Assembly: GCF_000934765.1 (NCBI RefSeq)
Contig: NZ_KN882197.1
Location: 33,640 to 81,887 of the forward strand
DNA: 48,248 bases
Direction: 5' to 3'
From: Thiomicrospira microaerophila
GTDB lineage: Bacteria > Pseudomonadota > Gammaproteobacteria > Thiomicrospirales > Thiomicrospiraceae
Shown here piece after piece: positions 24,276-33,160 of this stretch. A model generated the notes under the pieces. The model was not told where the DNA came from. It worked only from the letters and a program-made list of their open reading frames with translations, and searched no databases. Made by a program: the position numbers and the translations under genes. The number at the start of each line of letters is the position of its first letter. Position 1 is the first letter of the stretch.

Positions 24276-24329
24276 GCAACCTGTTGTTTATTATTAACTT
24301 ATGATGCGCTTGCCCCACCTAGAACTATA

Positions 24330-24569
24330 CTAGCCATACAAATTAAGCGCCGCTAAAATACTCACGGCCGCCGTCAGCATCAAGGCAAAACGATAGGTTA
24401 ACGAGTAGGCAAGCCTTGTTTCCAGCTCATTTAAGTCACTTTTTGTAGCTAGCTGGTCTTCAATTAAACGTTTTTGCTCATCAGCAATGACTTCGGCCTG
24501 CTCTTCAGTAAAGCCCACAGACTTTAATCGTTTAACGTATTGATGCGTATCAAGTGCAAGCCTGGGCAT
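24330..24569 (-). CDS. Small coiled-coil protein with C-terminal membrane anchor (DUF1640-like)
   Basis: 79 residues: DTHQYVKRLKSVGFTEEQAE (helical start of the family), an acidic coiled coil (about 25-55, QLATKSDLNELETRL), then a single membrane helix (about 58-77, ALMLTAAVSILAAL). The shape matches DUF1640/CCDC90-type proteins; the bacterial function is unknown. The ribosome-binding site GGAG lies rather far from the ATG. Single gene between repeats and pgeF. Confidence 0.75.
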   Translation of the reverse strand: MPRLALDTHQYVKRLKSVGFTEEQAEVIADEQKRLIEDQLATKSDLNELETRLAYSLTYRFALMLTAAVSILAALNLYG

Positions 24570-24630
24570 AATTTAAGAGAACTCCAAATAATATCGTTTA
24601 AATTATAGCAATATACTTTATAGCAACAAA

Positions 24631-25377
24631 CTATAACGTTAACCAAATAGCGCTTACCATTCTACCTGTTTGCGGGTTTCGCCGAAACGAGTAAAACTTG
24701 TCTTCGTCTCGAAATGTACACAAGCCGGATAAAAAAACCTGCTCAACACCCAGACCAGCTAACTGTTGTTTAGCTAAACCGGGTAAATCCGCCATCCACT
24801 GTCCTGGTGTCGTTGCACTTGGACTAAAGAATCGCGTCGCTTGCGCATCCCTCTCAACAAATGCATCCAATACCTCATCGCCAACTTCAAAACTGGCTTG
24901 TGAAATCGCTGGCCCTATCCATGCCATCATATTACTCGGTTTCTCTGGCAAGCTTGCTATAGTAGCGCCAACAATGCCATCCGCCAACCCGCGCCAACCC
25001 GCATGCACTGCCGCAACCAGTGTGGCGGATTTATTGGTGAGTAAAATCGGCAGGCAATCCGCTGTCATCACGGTACAAACCTGATTGGGCTGATCGGTCC
25101 ACATTGCATCCGCCACCTGTTTTTCTGACCAGGCCTGGTTGAAATGTACCGCTCTTGTGGTGTGTTGTTGATCTAACCAAGCCCAGTTTAATTCAGCGGG
25201 ATATTGCGCGGCTAACAAGGCACGGTTCTGCGCGACATCTTGCGGATTATCGCCAACATGTTCCGCCAAGTTTAAACTGTCATAAGGGGCGCTACTCACT
25301 CCGCCTTGGCGAGTGCTAGTAAAGCCCTGCACATTAGCCTCAGCGGGCCAATTAGGTTTAATAATCGGGAATGTCAT
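24631..25377 (-). CDS. pgeF: Peptidoglycan editing factor PgeF (YfiH, laccase-domain)
   Basis: 248 residues, multicopper-oxidase-like fold acting as purine nucleoside phosphorylase or cell-wall-editing hydrolase according to family studies. Seen: GFTSTRQGGVSSAPYDSLNL, DQQHTTRAV, TADCLPILL and AAVHAGWRGLADGIV with the metal-binding His and Cys, and CTFRDEDKFYSFRRN at the end. It overlaps the end of rluD by 20 bases, the usual E. coli-like pair rluD-pgeF, with bamD divergent in front. Confidence 0.95.
   Translation of the reverse strand: MTFPIIKPNWPAEANVQGFTSTRQGGVSSAPYDSLNLAEHVGDNPQDVAQNRALLAAQYPAELNWAWLDQQHTTRAVHFNQAWSEKQVADAMWTDQPNQVCTVMTADCLPILLTNKSATLVAAVHAGWRGLADGIVGATIASLPEKPSNMMAWIGPAISQASFEVGDEVLDAFVERDAQATRFFSPSATTPGQWMADLPGLAKQQLAGLGVEQVFLSGLCTFRDEDKFYSFRRNPQTGRMVSAIWLTL
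25127..25140. repeat. GACCAGGCCTGGTT palindrome
   Basis: Perfect core in pgeF, read as Gln-Ala-Trp (FNQAWSE). Confidence 0.85.
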
Positions 25378-26407
25378 CGTCAGTCACCCATTCAACTTCA
25401 ACATCATAGTCATAATCAATTTCATCATAGGCATTGTTACGGTTAGCAATAAAATCTACCTGATCATCGCGCAAAATGTCAATCAACAACGCCATATCAT
25501 CCGGTATCTGTGCCTTCCATTTCATGATTTTTCCGGTTTTCGGATGCGTCAGACTCAACACCCCCGCATGCAAAGCTTGGCGTTTAAAGTTTTGCAACAA
25601 TTCAACAAACTCCGGCATCATTTTTTGTGGAATACGCAAGCGCTGCCCATAAACCTGATCACCCAGTAATGGAAAGCCTAAATGTGCCATATGCACACGG
25701 ATTTGATGCGTGCGCCCAGTTTCTAAGCTCACCTTCACATGCGTATGGGCGCGAAATTTCTCAGCCACACGATAATGACTGGTGGCTGGCTTACCGCCAG
25801 TAACGCGCACCGCCATTTTTTTGCGATCATTAATATGACGCCCGATGGGTTTGCTAATCGTGCCGCCAGAAATCATATTCCCCACTACCAATGCATCATA
25901 AACCCGCTCAACATCATGGCGTTGCAGCTGGTCGACAAGATGGGTTTGTGCTTGCAAGGTTTTCGCCACCACCATTAAGCCTGAGGTATCCTTATCCAAG
26001 CGATGCACAATCCCCGCACGCGGCACTTCACGCAACTTAGGCGCATAAAACAACAGTGCATTCATCAAGGTACCATCAGGATTGCCCGCACCCGGATGCA
26101 CCACCAGACCAGCGGGTTTATTTAGCACGAGTATCGAGTCGTCTTCATACACCACATCCAATTCAATCGATTGCGCCGGGATATCGGTTTCATCTTCAAG
26201 CAGCGGATTAAGCTCGACTAACTCACCACCGAGAATCGTATGACGCGGTTTGGTAATCACCGCACCGTTTACTTTGACTTGCCCCTGCTTTAACCAGGCC
26301 TGTAACCGACTACGTGAAAAGTCGGGAAACGCCTGCGCCAATACCGTGTCCAGACGCGCACCCATTTGATCATGTGAAATTTTTGTCGACAAACTTTGAT
26401 TACTCAA
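25358..26407 (-). CDS. rluD: 23S rRNA pseudouridine synthase RluD
   Basis: 349 residues; makes pseudouridines in helix 69 of 23S rRNA. N-terminal S4 domain (GARLDTVLAQAFPDFSRSRL, about 14-75), catalytic Asp in GIVHRLDKDTSGLMVVAKT, and LETGRTHQIRVHMAHLGFPL GDQVYG near the C-terminal third. An acidic Asp/Glu/Tyr-rich tail (about 330-349) is extra. TTG start with AAGGA in front. Divergent from bamD, partner of pgeF. Confidence 0.96.
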   Translation of the reverse strand: MSNQSLSTKISHDQMGARLDTVLAQAFPDFSRSRLQAWLKQGQVKVNGAVITKPRHTILGGELVELNPLLEDETDIPAQSIELDVVYEDDSILVLNKPAGLVVHPGAGNPDGTLMNALLFYAPKLREVPRAGIVHRLDKDTSGLMVVAKTLQAQTHLVDQLQRHDVERVYDALVVGNMISGGTISKPIGRHINDRKKMAVRVTGGKPATSHYRVAEKFRAHTHVKVSLETGRTHQIRVHMAHLGFPLLGDQVYGQRLRIPQKMMPEFVELLQNFKRQALHAGVLSLTHPKTGKIMKWKAQIPDDMALLIDILRDDQVDFIANRNNAYDEIDYDYDVEVEWVTDDDIPDY

Positions 26408-26485
26408 GCCTTATTCCTTAATCTATGTTACTATTTTTGGTTATTAAAAAAATTTTTGACTATTGTAACCGAGTGTAAGCGAGAA

Positions 26486-27208
26486 ATGATGCTAAAACGC
26501 CTCTCCATTGTATTAATTATCAGTCTTTTAACGGGCTGTTCGTCGTTATTATTAAAACCCGAATCTGAGTGGACTGTAGAAGAGTTCTACCAAAAAGCGA
26601 AGGGCGAATTTGACAGTGGTCAATGGAAAATGGCGATTGAATACTATGAAAAGCTCAAAGCCAACTATCCCTATGGTGAACATGCAGAACAGGCGTACCT
26701 AGAATTAGCCTATGCTTATCATCGTTATGATGAACCTTTGTCCGCGATCCGTGAACTCGATGAGTTTATCCGCATTTACCCACGTCACCCTGAACTGGCT
26801 TATGCGCATTATTTAAAAGCGGTTGCTTCTGACTCATTGAATCGCAGCTGGCTCGATAAATACATCGCCGACCCCGCGCAACGGGATGCCAAATCCGCAC
26901 TAGAAGCCTATCGCGCTTACCAAATTGTGATTCAGCGCTTCCCTGACAGCCCCTATGCCCTAGCCTCGCAAGAGCGCCTCATCATTCTCACCAATCAACT
27001 CGCACGCCGCGAAATGCATATCGCCAACTATTATTACAAACGCGGTGCCTACCTCGCCGCCGCCAATCGTGCTACCGCCGTGGTTGAGCACTATCCACGC
27101 TCCCAGTCCGCTATCCCGGCCTTAAGACTAATGAAGTCGGCCTACAGTAAACTTGGCATGGAAGAAAATGCCAGAGCAGCCAAAGTGATGCTTGAGGCCA
27201 ACTCCTAA
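26486..27208 (+). CDS. bamD: Outer membrane assembly lipoprotein BamD
   Basis: About 241 residues, essential BAM-complex lipoprotein. Lipobox LLTGCSS right after the signal helix, then five TPR-like repeats: FYQKAKGEFDSGQWKMAIEY YEKL, AYLELAYAYHRYDEPLSAI and ANYYYKRGAYLAAANRATAV. The N-terminal half has the pocket that binds BAM substrates. Start at 26486 (ATGATG, either codon) chosen because it puts the signal peptide at the N-terminus; the longer reading to 26396 runs into rluD. Confidence 0.96.
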   Translation: MMLKRLSIVLIISLLTGCSSLLLKPESEWTVEEFYQKAKGEFDSGQWKMAIEYYEKLKANYPYGEHAEQAYLELAYAYHRYDEPLSAIRELDEFIRIYPRHPELAYAHYLKAVASDSLNRSWLDKYIADPAQRDAKSALEAYRAYQIVIQRFPDSPYALASQERLIILTNQLARREMHIANYYYKRGAYLAAANRATAVVEHYPRSQSAIPALRLMKSAYSKLGMEENARAAKVMLEANS

Positions 27209-27221
27209 AACAGCCCTCCCA

Positions 27222-27848
27222 CTAAAGCGTCAGGGATACCACTTTTCGCAACCAAAGTAGCTCGCCATGAAAATAATGGCCTGCGGGTTCACGCCAATAC
27301 ACATCGGGGCGCGGTTTAATCCCGCGCATCCAGTTGGCCACCTTATAAGCGGGCACCACCTCATCTTGCCCCCCCTGAATCAAACTCCAATCCATCCGCA
27401 CAGGTAAATCAATGTCAGAAAAGTCATACAGGTTTACCGGCGGCGCGACGGTCAAGAGTTTATGCGCCCCCAGTTCTTTTGCCTGCTGCAAACAAATATA
27501 ACTGCCGAACGAAAAGCCCGCTAGCGCCAAAGGTAAATCGCCATACTGACCTTGCGCCCAATTCACCACCGCCGACAAATCCAGTTGCTCGCCGACACCA
27601 TGGTCATAAAAGCCTTCACTTTGACCCACACCCCGAAAATTAAAAGCCAACGTTTGCCAACCCGCATGACTAAAAGCTTTTTCGATAGTCGTCACCACCT
27701 TATTATTCATCGAACCGTCGTAAAGAGGATGCGGATGACAAACCACCACCAACCCCCTCGGCGCCAGCCCAGGCTTAAGCTGCCCAACCCGACACTCAAT
27801 ATCCCCCACCACACCCTTAATCATACAAACTTGCGTTTTTTGTAACAT
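27222..27848 (-). CDS. Alpha/beta hydrolase (COG2945 type)
   Basis: 208 residues. VVVCHPHPLYDGSMNNKVV is the family N-terminal motif, GFSFGSY the nucleophile elbow with Ser, GGQDEVVP the acid, and AGHYFHG the catalytic His. Likely a soluble esterase or thioesterase; the substrate is unknown. It converges on bamD and is divergent from pdxB. Confidence 0.9.
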   Translation of the reverse strand: MLQKTQVCMIKGVVGDIECRVGQLKPGLAPRGLVVVCHPHPLYDGSMNNKVVTTIEKAFSHAGWQTLAFNFRGVGQSEGFYDHGVGEQLDLSAVVNWAQGQYGDLPLALAGFSFGSYICLQQAKELGAHKLLTVAPPVNLYDFSDIDLPVRMDWSLIQGGQDEVVPAYKVANWMRGIKPRPDVYWREPAGHYFHGELLWLRKVVSLTL

Positions 27849-27882
27849 CGCTTATCCTATTGAGCAAAAAGGAGCGCCTAGT

Positions 27883-29010
27883 ATGCCACAAAAAACAATT
27901 ATTATTGATGATGCTATACCCTATGCCAAAGCGATGTTTAGTCACTTAGGCGCGATTAAACTCATGCCAGGGCGAGATATTGATGCGAACGCCGTTCAAC
28001 AGGCTGATGCCTTAATTGTGCGCTCACGCACCCAAGTAAATGCCGCCTTGCTGGAAAACAGCCAGATCAAATTTGTCGGCAGCACCGTCGTCGGCTTGGA
28101 TCATATTGACCAGGCCTGGTTAAAAGCTAACCAGATTAAGTTTTATTCAGCCCAGGGTTGCAACGCCAATTCGGTGGCCGAATATGTCATCAGCGGCTTA
28201 TTTGATATCGCCGAACAACAGCAGATTGATTTAAAAGATTGCACACTCGGCATTGTCGGTGTCGGTCATGTGGGCAAATTGCTACAACAAAAAGCCAAGA
28301 TTTTAGGGATTAAAACCCTACTTAACGACCCGCCACGCGCAAGGCTTGAGGGCGAAGCCGCCTTCTGCTCGCTGGATGAATTACTGCTAAAATCCGATAT
28401 TATTAGCCTTCACACACCTCTAACAAAAACAGGTCAAGACGCCAGCTATCACCTGCTTAACGCCCATAATCTAGCTCACCTCAAGCCCAATGCGATACTA
28501 GTGAATGCCGCGCGTGGCGGGATTATTGATGAGCAGGCCTGGTTAAAAATAACCAATAAAGCCAACATAATTGACTGCTGGCAGAACGAACCCAAAATCA
28601 ACGAATCACTCTATCACAAAGCCGATATCGCCACCGCCCATATCGCCGGTCACTCTTTAGAAGCCAAGGTCGCAGGCAGTGAAATGGTTTACCAACAGCT
28701 TTGCCAGTTTTGGCAAGTACCTGCCCAATCGGATTGGAAAAGCTTGTTGCCCGCTTCGCCTCCGCCTTTAACCCAGCCTGATACCGATAACCTGCAAAGC
28801 GCGTTGCATCAAATTTTCCGCCAGACCTATGATTTGCGCGCCGATGACCAAGCGATTCGCTCAACAGACATCCACCAAGTACACAATCAATTTGAAACCC
28901 ATCGGCGTCACTACCCGATACATCGAGAATGGGCGCAACATAGAATAGAAAAATCGACCCATAATCACCTAAATGATATTTTAACAAAACTCGGTTTTAT
29001 GCTATATTAG
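27883..29010 (+). CDS. pdxB: Erythronate-4-phosphate dehydrogenase
   Basis: 375 residues; second step of the DXP-dependent pyridoxal phosphate route. D-2-hydroxyacid dehydrogenase fold: VGSTVVGLDHID, NAD-binding LGIVGVGHVGKLLQQKAKIL, catalytic Arg in NAARGGIIDEQAWL, Glu in WQNEP and His in TAHIAGHSLEAK, plus the C-terminal dimerisation domain of PdxB. AAGGAG ribosome-binding site. Two palindrome copies, one full core and one with a single mismatch, put QAWL into the protein. Confidence 0.96.
   Translation: MPQKTIIIDDAIPYAKAMFSHLGAIKLMPGRDIDANAVQQADALIVRSRTQVNAALLENSQIKFVGSTVVGLDHIDQAWLKANQIKFYSAQGCNANSVAEYVISGLFDIAEQQQIDLKDCTLGIVGVGHVGKLLQQKAKILGIKTLLNDPPRARLEGEAAFCSLDELLLKSDIISLHTPLTKTGQDASYHLLNAHNLAHLKPNAILVNAARGGIIDEQAWLKITNKANIIDCWQNEPKINESLYHKADIATAHIAGHSLEAKVAGSEMVYQQLCQFWQVPAQSDWKSLLPASPPPLTQPDTDNLQSALHQIFRQTYDLRADDQAIRSTDIHQVHNQFETHRRHYPIHREWAQHRIEKSTHNHLNDILTKLGFMLY
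28108..28121. repeat. GACCAGGCCTGGTT palindrome
   Basis: Perfect core in pdxB on the plus strand, read as Gln-Ala-Trp (IDQAWLK). A one-mismatch copy follows at 28533-28542. Confidence 0.85.
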
Positions 29011-29181
29011 TAAACGCTAATATTAGAAGATTATCAAATCCTAATAAAATTTTGTTATTCGCGAACAAAAAATTTGATTTTCTCTTTTTATCCATACAGG
29101 AGTAATCTAGTTCACGAACTAACTTAATGCACATAACATGCATTGTTTAAACCACAAACCTAAAACAAAAGAGGGTCACTA

Positions 29182-29757
29182 ATGAAAACGATTACTATGC
29201 TTAAAGTTGGCTTCCTAGCCGGGATTATTGCGTTCATGTCAGGCTGCGGCACCATGAAAGCGGCGGGCAACCTTGAAGAAGGTGCTTGGGGCACGTTTAA
29301 CGAAATCTGGGATCGCTGGGTAGAAAGCGAAGGCGATATTGGTTGGGCGGTTGTTTGGCACCGTAAAGTTGAAGAAGGTGTTGAACTCCAAGATATCCTT
29401 GACGCACTAGACAACGTAGCCATGAATACACCTGGGCTAATGGATGTAGGTCACCTACCGCTATCACAGGAACTGAATGCACGCGGTGTAGAGTCGGGGG
29501 TTATCCACGTTGTTTCTTACTGCAACCCAGCAACCGCGCGTAAAATGATCGACTTCAGCCCGGCGATGGGCGCATTCCTACCTTGTCGTGTAACGATTGT
29601 TGAGCAAGAAGACGGCTTACACCTTTACACCATGAACATGGACATGATGATCAAAATGGGTAAAAAAATGCCTGAAGAGTTAAAAGAATTGACCATGGCC
29701 GTGCGTGAAGCTATGTGGGAAATGATGGAAAAAGGCGCAACTGGCGACGTATTCTAA
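29182..29757 (+). CDS. DUF302 lipoprotein
   Basis: 191 residues. Signal peptide with lipobox (FMSGCGT), so an envelope lipoprotein. The C-terminal two thirds match DUF302: ESGVIHVVSYCNPATARKMI, FSPAMGAFLPCRVTIVEQED and GLHLYTMNMDMMIKMGKKMP. DUF302 proteins are frequent in sulfur-oxidising and other chemolithotrophic bacteria, but their role is unproven. GAGGG ribosome-binding site; a 170-base AT-rich leader with a CTAATATTAG palindrome precedes it; a terminator follows. Confidence 0.9.
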   Translation: MKTITMLKVGFLAGIIAFMSGCGTMKAAGNLEEGAWGTFNEIWDRWVESEGDIGWAVVWHRKVEEGVELQDILDALDNVAMNTPGLMDVGHLPLSQELNARGVESGVIHVVSYCNPATARKMIDFSPAMGAFLPCRVTIVEQEDGLHLYTMNMDMMIKMGKKMPEELKELTMAVREAMWEMMEKGATGDVF

Positions 29758-29795
29758 TCCCCCAGCGCGTTTAGTCACAAAACCAAGCAATACCC

Positions 29796-29828
29796 AAAAC
29801 CACCCAACTTCGGTTCGGTGGTTTTTTT
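29796..29828 (+). terminator. Rho-independent terminator after DUF302 gene
   Basis: AAAACCACC pairs with GGTGGTTTT across a 12-base loop, followed by a total of seven T. Confidence 0.88.
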
Positions 29829-29916
29829 GCACCTACACTTTCCACCTCGCTTCCCTCTCCGCTCTCTATTATTGGTATAATCTTTGGCTTTCAATCATCA
29901 CTCGGAAATACCACAC

Positions 29917-30876
29917 ATGTTAAGTCGTATTCAATTTTTTCCTATTGGTCTATTCGGCGCAATTATGGGCTGGAGCGGTTTGGTTATCAGCTATCAAATG
30001 GCGCACGAACTCTTAATGTTGCCCGCCCTGGTGTATCAAGTCATGCTTTTTATCACCCTTGGGTTATTTACCCTCTTCACCCTAACCTACACCGCAAAAC
30101 TCTTTCTAAAGTTTCAAGCGGTTAAAAACGAATTCAACCACCCGATTGCCCTTAACTTCTTCCCGACCATCAGCATCAGCTTGCTGCTAATCAGCGTGAT
30201 GCTCAAGGACCTATTCCCAGAAATCGGTGAACCCATTTGGTTTATCGGCGCGGCGATGCAGCTGGTTTTTACGATTGTGATTATCAATCGTTGGATACAC
30301 CATGACACTTGGGAAATCGTGCATGCGACGCCAGCTTGGTTTATTCCGGTGGTAGGTAATGTGGTGGCGCCGCTGGGTGCGGTGGCTTATGGTTACACTG
30401 AACTGGGTTGGTTTTTCTTTAGTATAGGCATCACTTTTTGGCTCGTGCTAAAGGCGATTGTGATGTACCGTTTGATATTTCATCCGTTTTTACAACCTGT
30501 GCTGATTCCCACCCTATTTATTTTTATCGCGCCGCCAGCGGTTGGTTTTTTATCCTACGTGGAGCTGAACAACTACCAGCTCGATAATTTCGCGCATGTG
30601 CTCTACTATGCCGCGCTGTTTATTACCCTGCTACTGTTTGCTCAAGGCAAGCGCTTTATTAATGTGCCGTTTGCGGTGTCTTGGTGGGCCTATTCCTTCC
30701 CGATTGCCGCGATCACCAGCGCCAGTTTTTTAATGTATGAACTCACCGCCAACAAGTCCTTTGGCTATATCGCCTCGTTTTTTATCGCGTTTCTCACCGC
30801 GTTAATTGTGCATTTAACCCTGCGCACCTTGATTGGCGCGTTTAACAAAGAAATTTGTCAGCCACCCAAGCATTAA
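29917..30876 (+). CDS. SLAC1/TDT-family anion transporter
   Basis: About 319 residues with ten hydrophobic segments. The opening (FPIGLFGAIMGWSGLVIS) and central helices resemble the tellurite-resistance/dicarboxylate (TehA, SLAC1) family of anion channels: ATPAWFIPVVGNVVAPLGAV is the best match. The ion is unknown; chloride, sulfite or organic acids are possibilities from relatives. ATG at 29917 is preferred over a TTG at 29884. A tandem repeat covers the stop codon. Confidence 0.85.
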   Translation: MLSRIQFFPIGLFGAIMGWSGLVISYQMAHELLMLPALVYQVMLFITLGLFTLFTLTYTAKLFLKFQAVKNEFNHPIALNFFPTISISLLLISVMLKDLFPEIGEPIWFIGAAMQLVFTIVIINRWIHHDTWEIVHATPAWFIPVVGNVVAPLGAVAYGYTELGWFFFSIGITFWLVLKAIVMYRLIFHPFLQPVLIPTLFIFIAPPAVGFLSYVELNNYQLDNFAHVLYYAALFITLLLFAQGKRFINVPFAVSWWAYSFPIAAITSASFLMYELTANKSFGYIASFFIAFLTALIVHLTLRTLIGAFNKEICQPPKH

Positions 30877-30913
30877 CACGACATTAACACCACATTAACA
30901 CGACATAAACACT
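30871..30913. repeat. Eleven-base tandem repeat
   Basis: Four units of CATTAACACGA/CATTAACACCA (30871, 30882, 30893, and a degraded one at 30904) over the transporter stop codon and just before the peptidase ribosome-binding region. Confidence 0.85.
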
Positions 30914-30933
30914 CAACAACGAGAACACGAACC

Positions 30934-32754
30934 ATGACAAACGCTAACCAAAACGCCATCCACTACACCCTAATCCCCCTTGATCCCTTCGGTCATCTGT
31001 TTGAGGTATGCCTTGAGATCGCCCGACCTGATCCGGCTGGGCAAATCATCAGCCTACCCAACTGGATTCCCGGCAGCTACATGATTCGTGACTTCGCCAA
31101 GCATATCATTGCGCTTCGCGCACAAGCTTTAGATGGTGACAGCTTGAATATCACCTCGCTCAACAAATCCCAATGGCGCATTGCGCCAACCAACCAGCCG
31201 ATTAAACTGCATTATCAAGTCTATGCCTGGGATTTATCAGTGCGTGGCGCCCATTTTGACCAAACCCACGGCTTTTTTAATGGCACCAGCTGTTTTGTCA
31301 TGGTCGAAGGTCAGCGCCAGCAAGCGGTTTCAGTTGACATAAAACAAACCGACCACACCCGCAACCAGGCCTGGTTACTCGCCACCTCGCTTAAACCGAC
31401 GCAAACGGATGCCAATGGCTTTGGCCTCTACCAAGCACAGGACTATGACGAACTGATTGACCATCCCGTAGAAATGGGTTGCTTCACCCAAGCAGAATTT
31501 ATCGCCGCCGGCATCAAGCATCGCATCGTGCTGACCGGCAAACACGACTGTGACTTAGACAGGCTCTGTGCCGACCTAACCAAAATATGCGCCACCCAGC
31601 TTGAATTTTTTGGCTCACCCGCGCCGTTTGAAGAATACCTGTTCATGGTGATGGTCGTCGGCGAAGGCTATGGTGGACTTGAACACCGCGCCTCCACCGC
31701 GCTGGTCTGCTCGCGTGATGTACTGCCCTATGTCGGCATGGAGAAAGCCAATGACAGCTACCTCGAATTTTTAGAACTCTGTTCGCATGAATATTTCCAT
31801 TCATGGAACGTCAAACGCATTATGCCCGCCCAATTTCAAACCCCAGATTTAAGCCAACCGGCTTACACCGAACAACTCTGGTGGTTTGAAGGCGCGACTT
31901 CGGTCTACGACCTACAGTTTTTATTACGCGCGGGCATTATCGACCAAAAAAAATACCTCAACACCCTCGCCCAACAAATGACCCGTGTCTATCGCATGCC
32001 CGGACGCTTCAAACAAAGCGTTAGTGAATCCAGTTTTCACAGCTGGACCAAGTTTTACCAACAAGACGAAAACGCACCGAATGCCATTATCAGCTACTAC
32101 ACCAAAGGCGCACTCATCGCCCTTGGATTAGACTTTGAAATTCGCAAAGCGACACAAAACAAAAAAACACTCGACGACCTGCTTCTCAGCCTTTGGCAAG
32201 ATTACGGTTTAGTGCAAAAAGGTCTTCAAGAAGGCGAAATCGAACAACGAGCAAGGGAGATCGCGGGGCTAGATTTAAGCGATTATTTCAACCGCTACCT
32301 GCGCGGCACTGAAGACCTACCGTTTGCCGATTGGTTTAATGAAGTTGGGATAGAATTCAAACTACGTCAAGCGCGCAATGCCAATGACCTAGGTGGCGAA
32401 CTTGGCGGCGACACGGAACCCAACCAGGCCTGCTCAAATGAATGGCTAAATATCGGCGCCAATCTCGCCAACACTGAACACCAAACCATTAAACTCACCC
32501 ATGTCTGGCAACACCGCCCCGCACAGCAAGCTGGATTAAGTGCAAACGACGAACTGATCGCCATCAACGGCATCAAAACGCCTAACACCAGCACACTCGA
32601 AAAAATCCTCAGCCGCGCAAAACTAGGCGACCACTTAAACGCCCACTTCTTCCGCCGCGACGAACTAATGCAAACCACATTGGTTTTAGATGCACCGCCA
32701 AAAGACAGAGTCGAGATCAGCGTATCAGGAGCGACGCATTGGCCATTTGATTAA
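30934..32754 (+). CDS. M61-family peptidase with PDZ domain
   Basis: 606 residues, zinc peptidase of the glycyl aminopeptidase type. N-terminal beta domain (LPNWIPGSYMIRDFAKHI), then YGGLEHRAST, zinc site HEYFHSWNVKR (about residue 287), WWFEGATSVYDL supplying the third ligand, and a C-terminal PDZ domain (about 520-590; AQQAGLSANDELIAINGIKT). No signal peptide, so cytosolic. 57 bases after the transporter gene on the same strand. Confidence 0.94.
   Translation: MTNANQNAIHYTLIPLDPFGHLFEVCLEIARPDPAGQIISLPNWIPGSYMIRDFAKHIIALRAQALDGDSLNITSLNKSQWRIAPTNQPIKLHYQVYAWDLSVRGAHFDQTHGFFNGTSCFVMVEGQRQQAVSVDIKQTDHTRNQAWLLATSLKPTQTDANGFGLYQAQDYDELIDHPVEMGCFTQAEFIAAGIKHRIVLTGKHDCDLDRLCADLTKICATQLEFFGSPAPFEEYLFMVMVVGEGYGGLEHRASTALVCSRDVLPYVGMEKANDSYLEFLELCSHEYFHSWNVKRIMPAQFQTPDLSQPAYTEQLWWFEGATSVYDLQFLLRAGIIDQKKYLNTLAQQMTRVYRMPGRFKQSVSESSFHSWTKFYQQDENAPNAIISYYTKGALIALGLDFEIRKATQNKKTLDDLLLSLWQDYGLVQKGLQEGEIEQRAREIAGLDLSDYFNRYLRGTEDLPFADWFNEVGIEFKLRQARNANDLGGELGGDTEPNQACSNEWLNIGANLANTEHQTIKLTHVWQHRPAQQAGLSANDELIAINGIKTPNTSTLEKILSRAKLGDHLNAHFFRRDELMQTTLVLDAPPKDRVEISVSGATHWPFD
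31363..31376. repeat. AACCAGGCCTGGTT palindrome
   Basis: Full copy in the M61 peptidase gene, read as Gln-Ala-Trp (RNQAWLL). A one-mismatch copy lies at 32424-32433. Confidence 0.9.
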
Positions 32755-32766
32755 GATTAACGGAGA

Positions 32767-33138
32767 TTAACTAACTATCAATTCGACCACATTATTGTCC
32801 AGGTCTTTGAAAAACAGGGCTTGGCGCCCTGATTGGCTGCAGGTATAGTTTATACCAGCTTGATCTAGCTTTTGCATAGCTTGATCTAAAAACTTTACCC
32901 GCAAGGCAAGGTGTCTATCTCGTCCACCATGATCTGGTTGAGTGATATTTTGGTAAGGGTTAGGAAGCTGCATCAAATGCAAAGTTTGCCCGCCGCCTAA
33001 CGCCAACCAAAAACCTGGAAAGCCTAAATCAGGCCTTGTAATGTCCTCCAAGCCTAAAACCGATTGATAAAATGCGCGTGCTTTTTCTGCATCCGCCACG
33101 ATAACACTCACGTGATCCAACCCAAATACCTGCGCCAT
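32767..33138 (-). CDS. VOC-family (glyoxalase-like) protein
   Basis: 123 residues, one vicinal-oxygen-chelate unit: GLDHVSVIVADAEKARAFYQ and SVLGLED, the middle HLMQLPNP, HLALRV with a metal-type His, and QALFFKDLDNNVVELI at the end with the Glu ligand position. Could be a glyoxalase or a binding protein; the substrate cannot be read. AAGGAG ribosome-binding site; 22 bases after thiL on the same strand. Confidence 0.9.
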   Translation of the reverse strand: MAQVFGLDHVSVIVADAEKARAFYQSVLGLEDITRPDLGFPGFWLALGGGQTLHLMQLPNPYQNITQPDHGGRDRHLALRVKFLDQAMQKLDQAGINYTCSQSGRQALFFKDLDNNVVELIVS

Positions 33139-33160
33139 ACCTTCTCCTTGTCAACCCACT

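Noticed and set aside
28998-29030. CTAATATTAG palindromes before the DUF302 gene as an operator
   Set aside because: AT-rich and overlapping the pdxB stop; no matching second site, so nothing supports a specific regulator.
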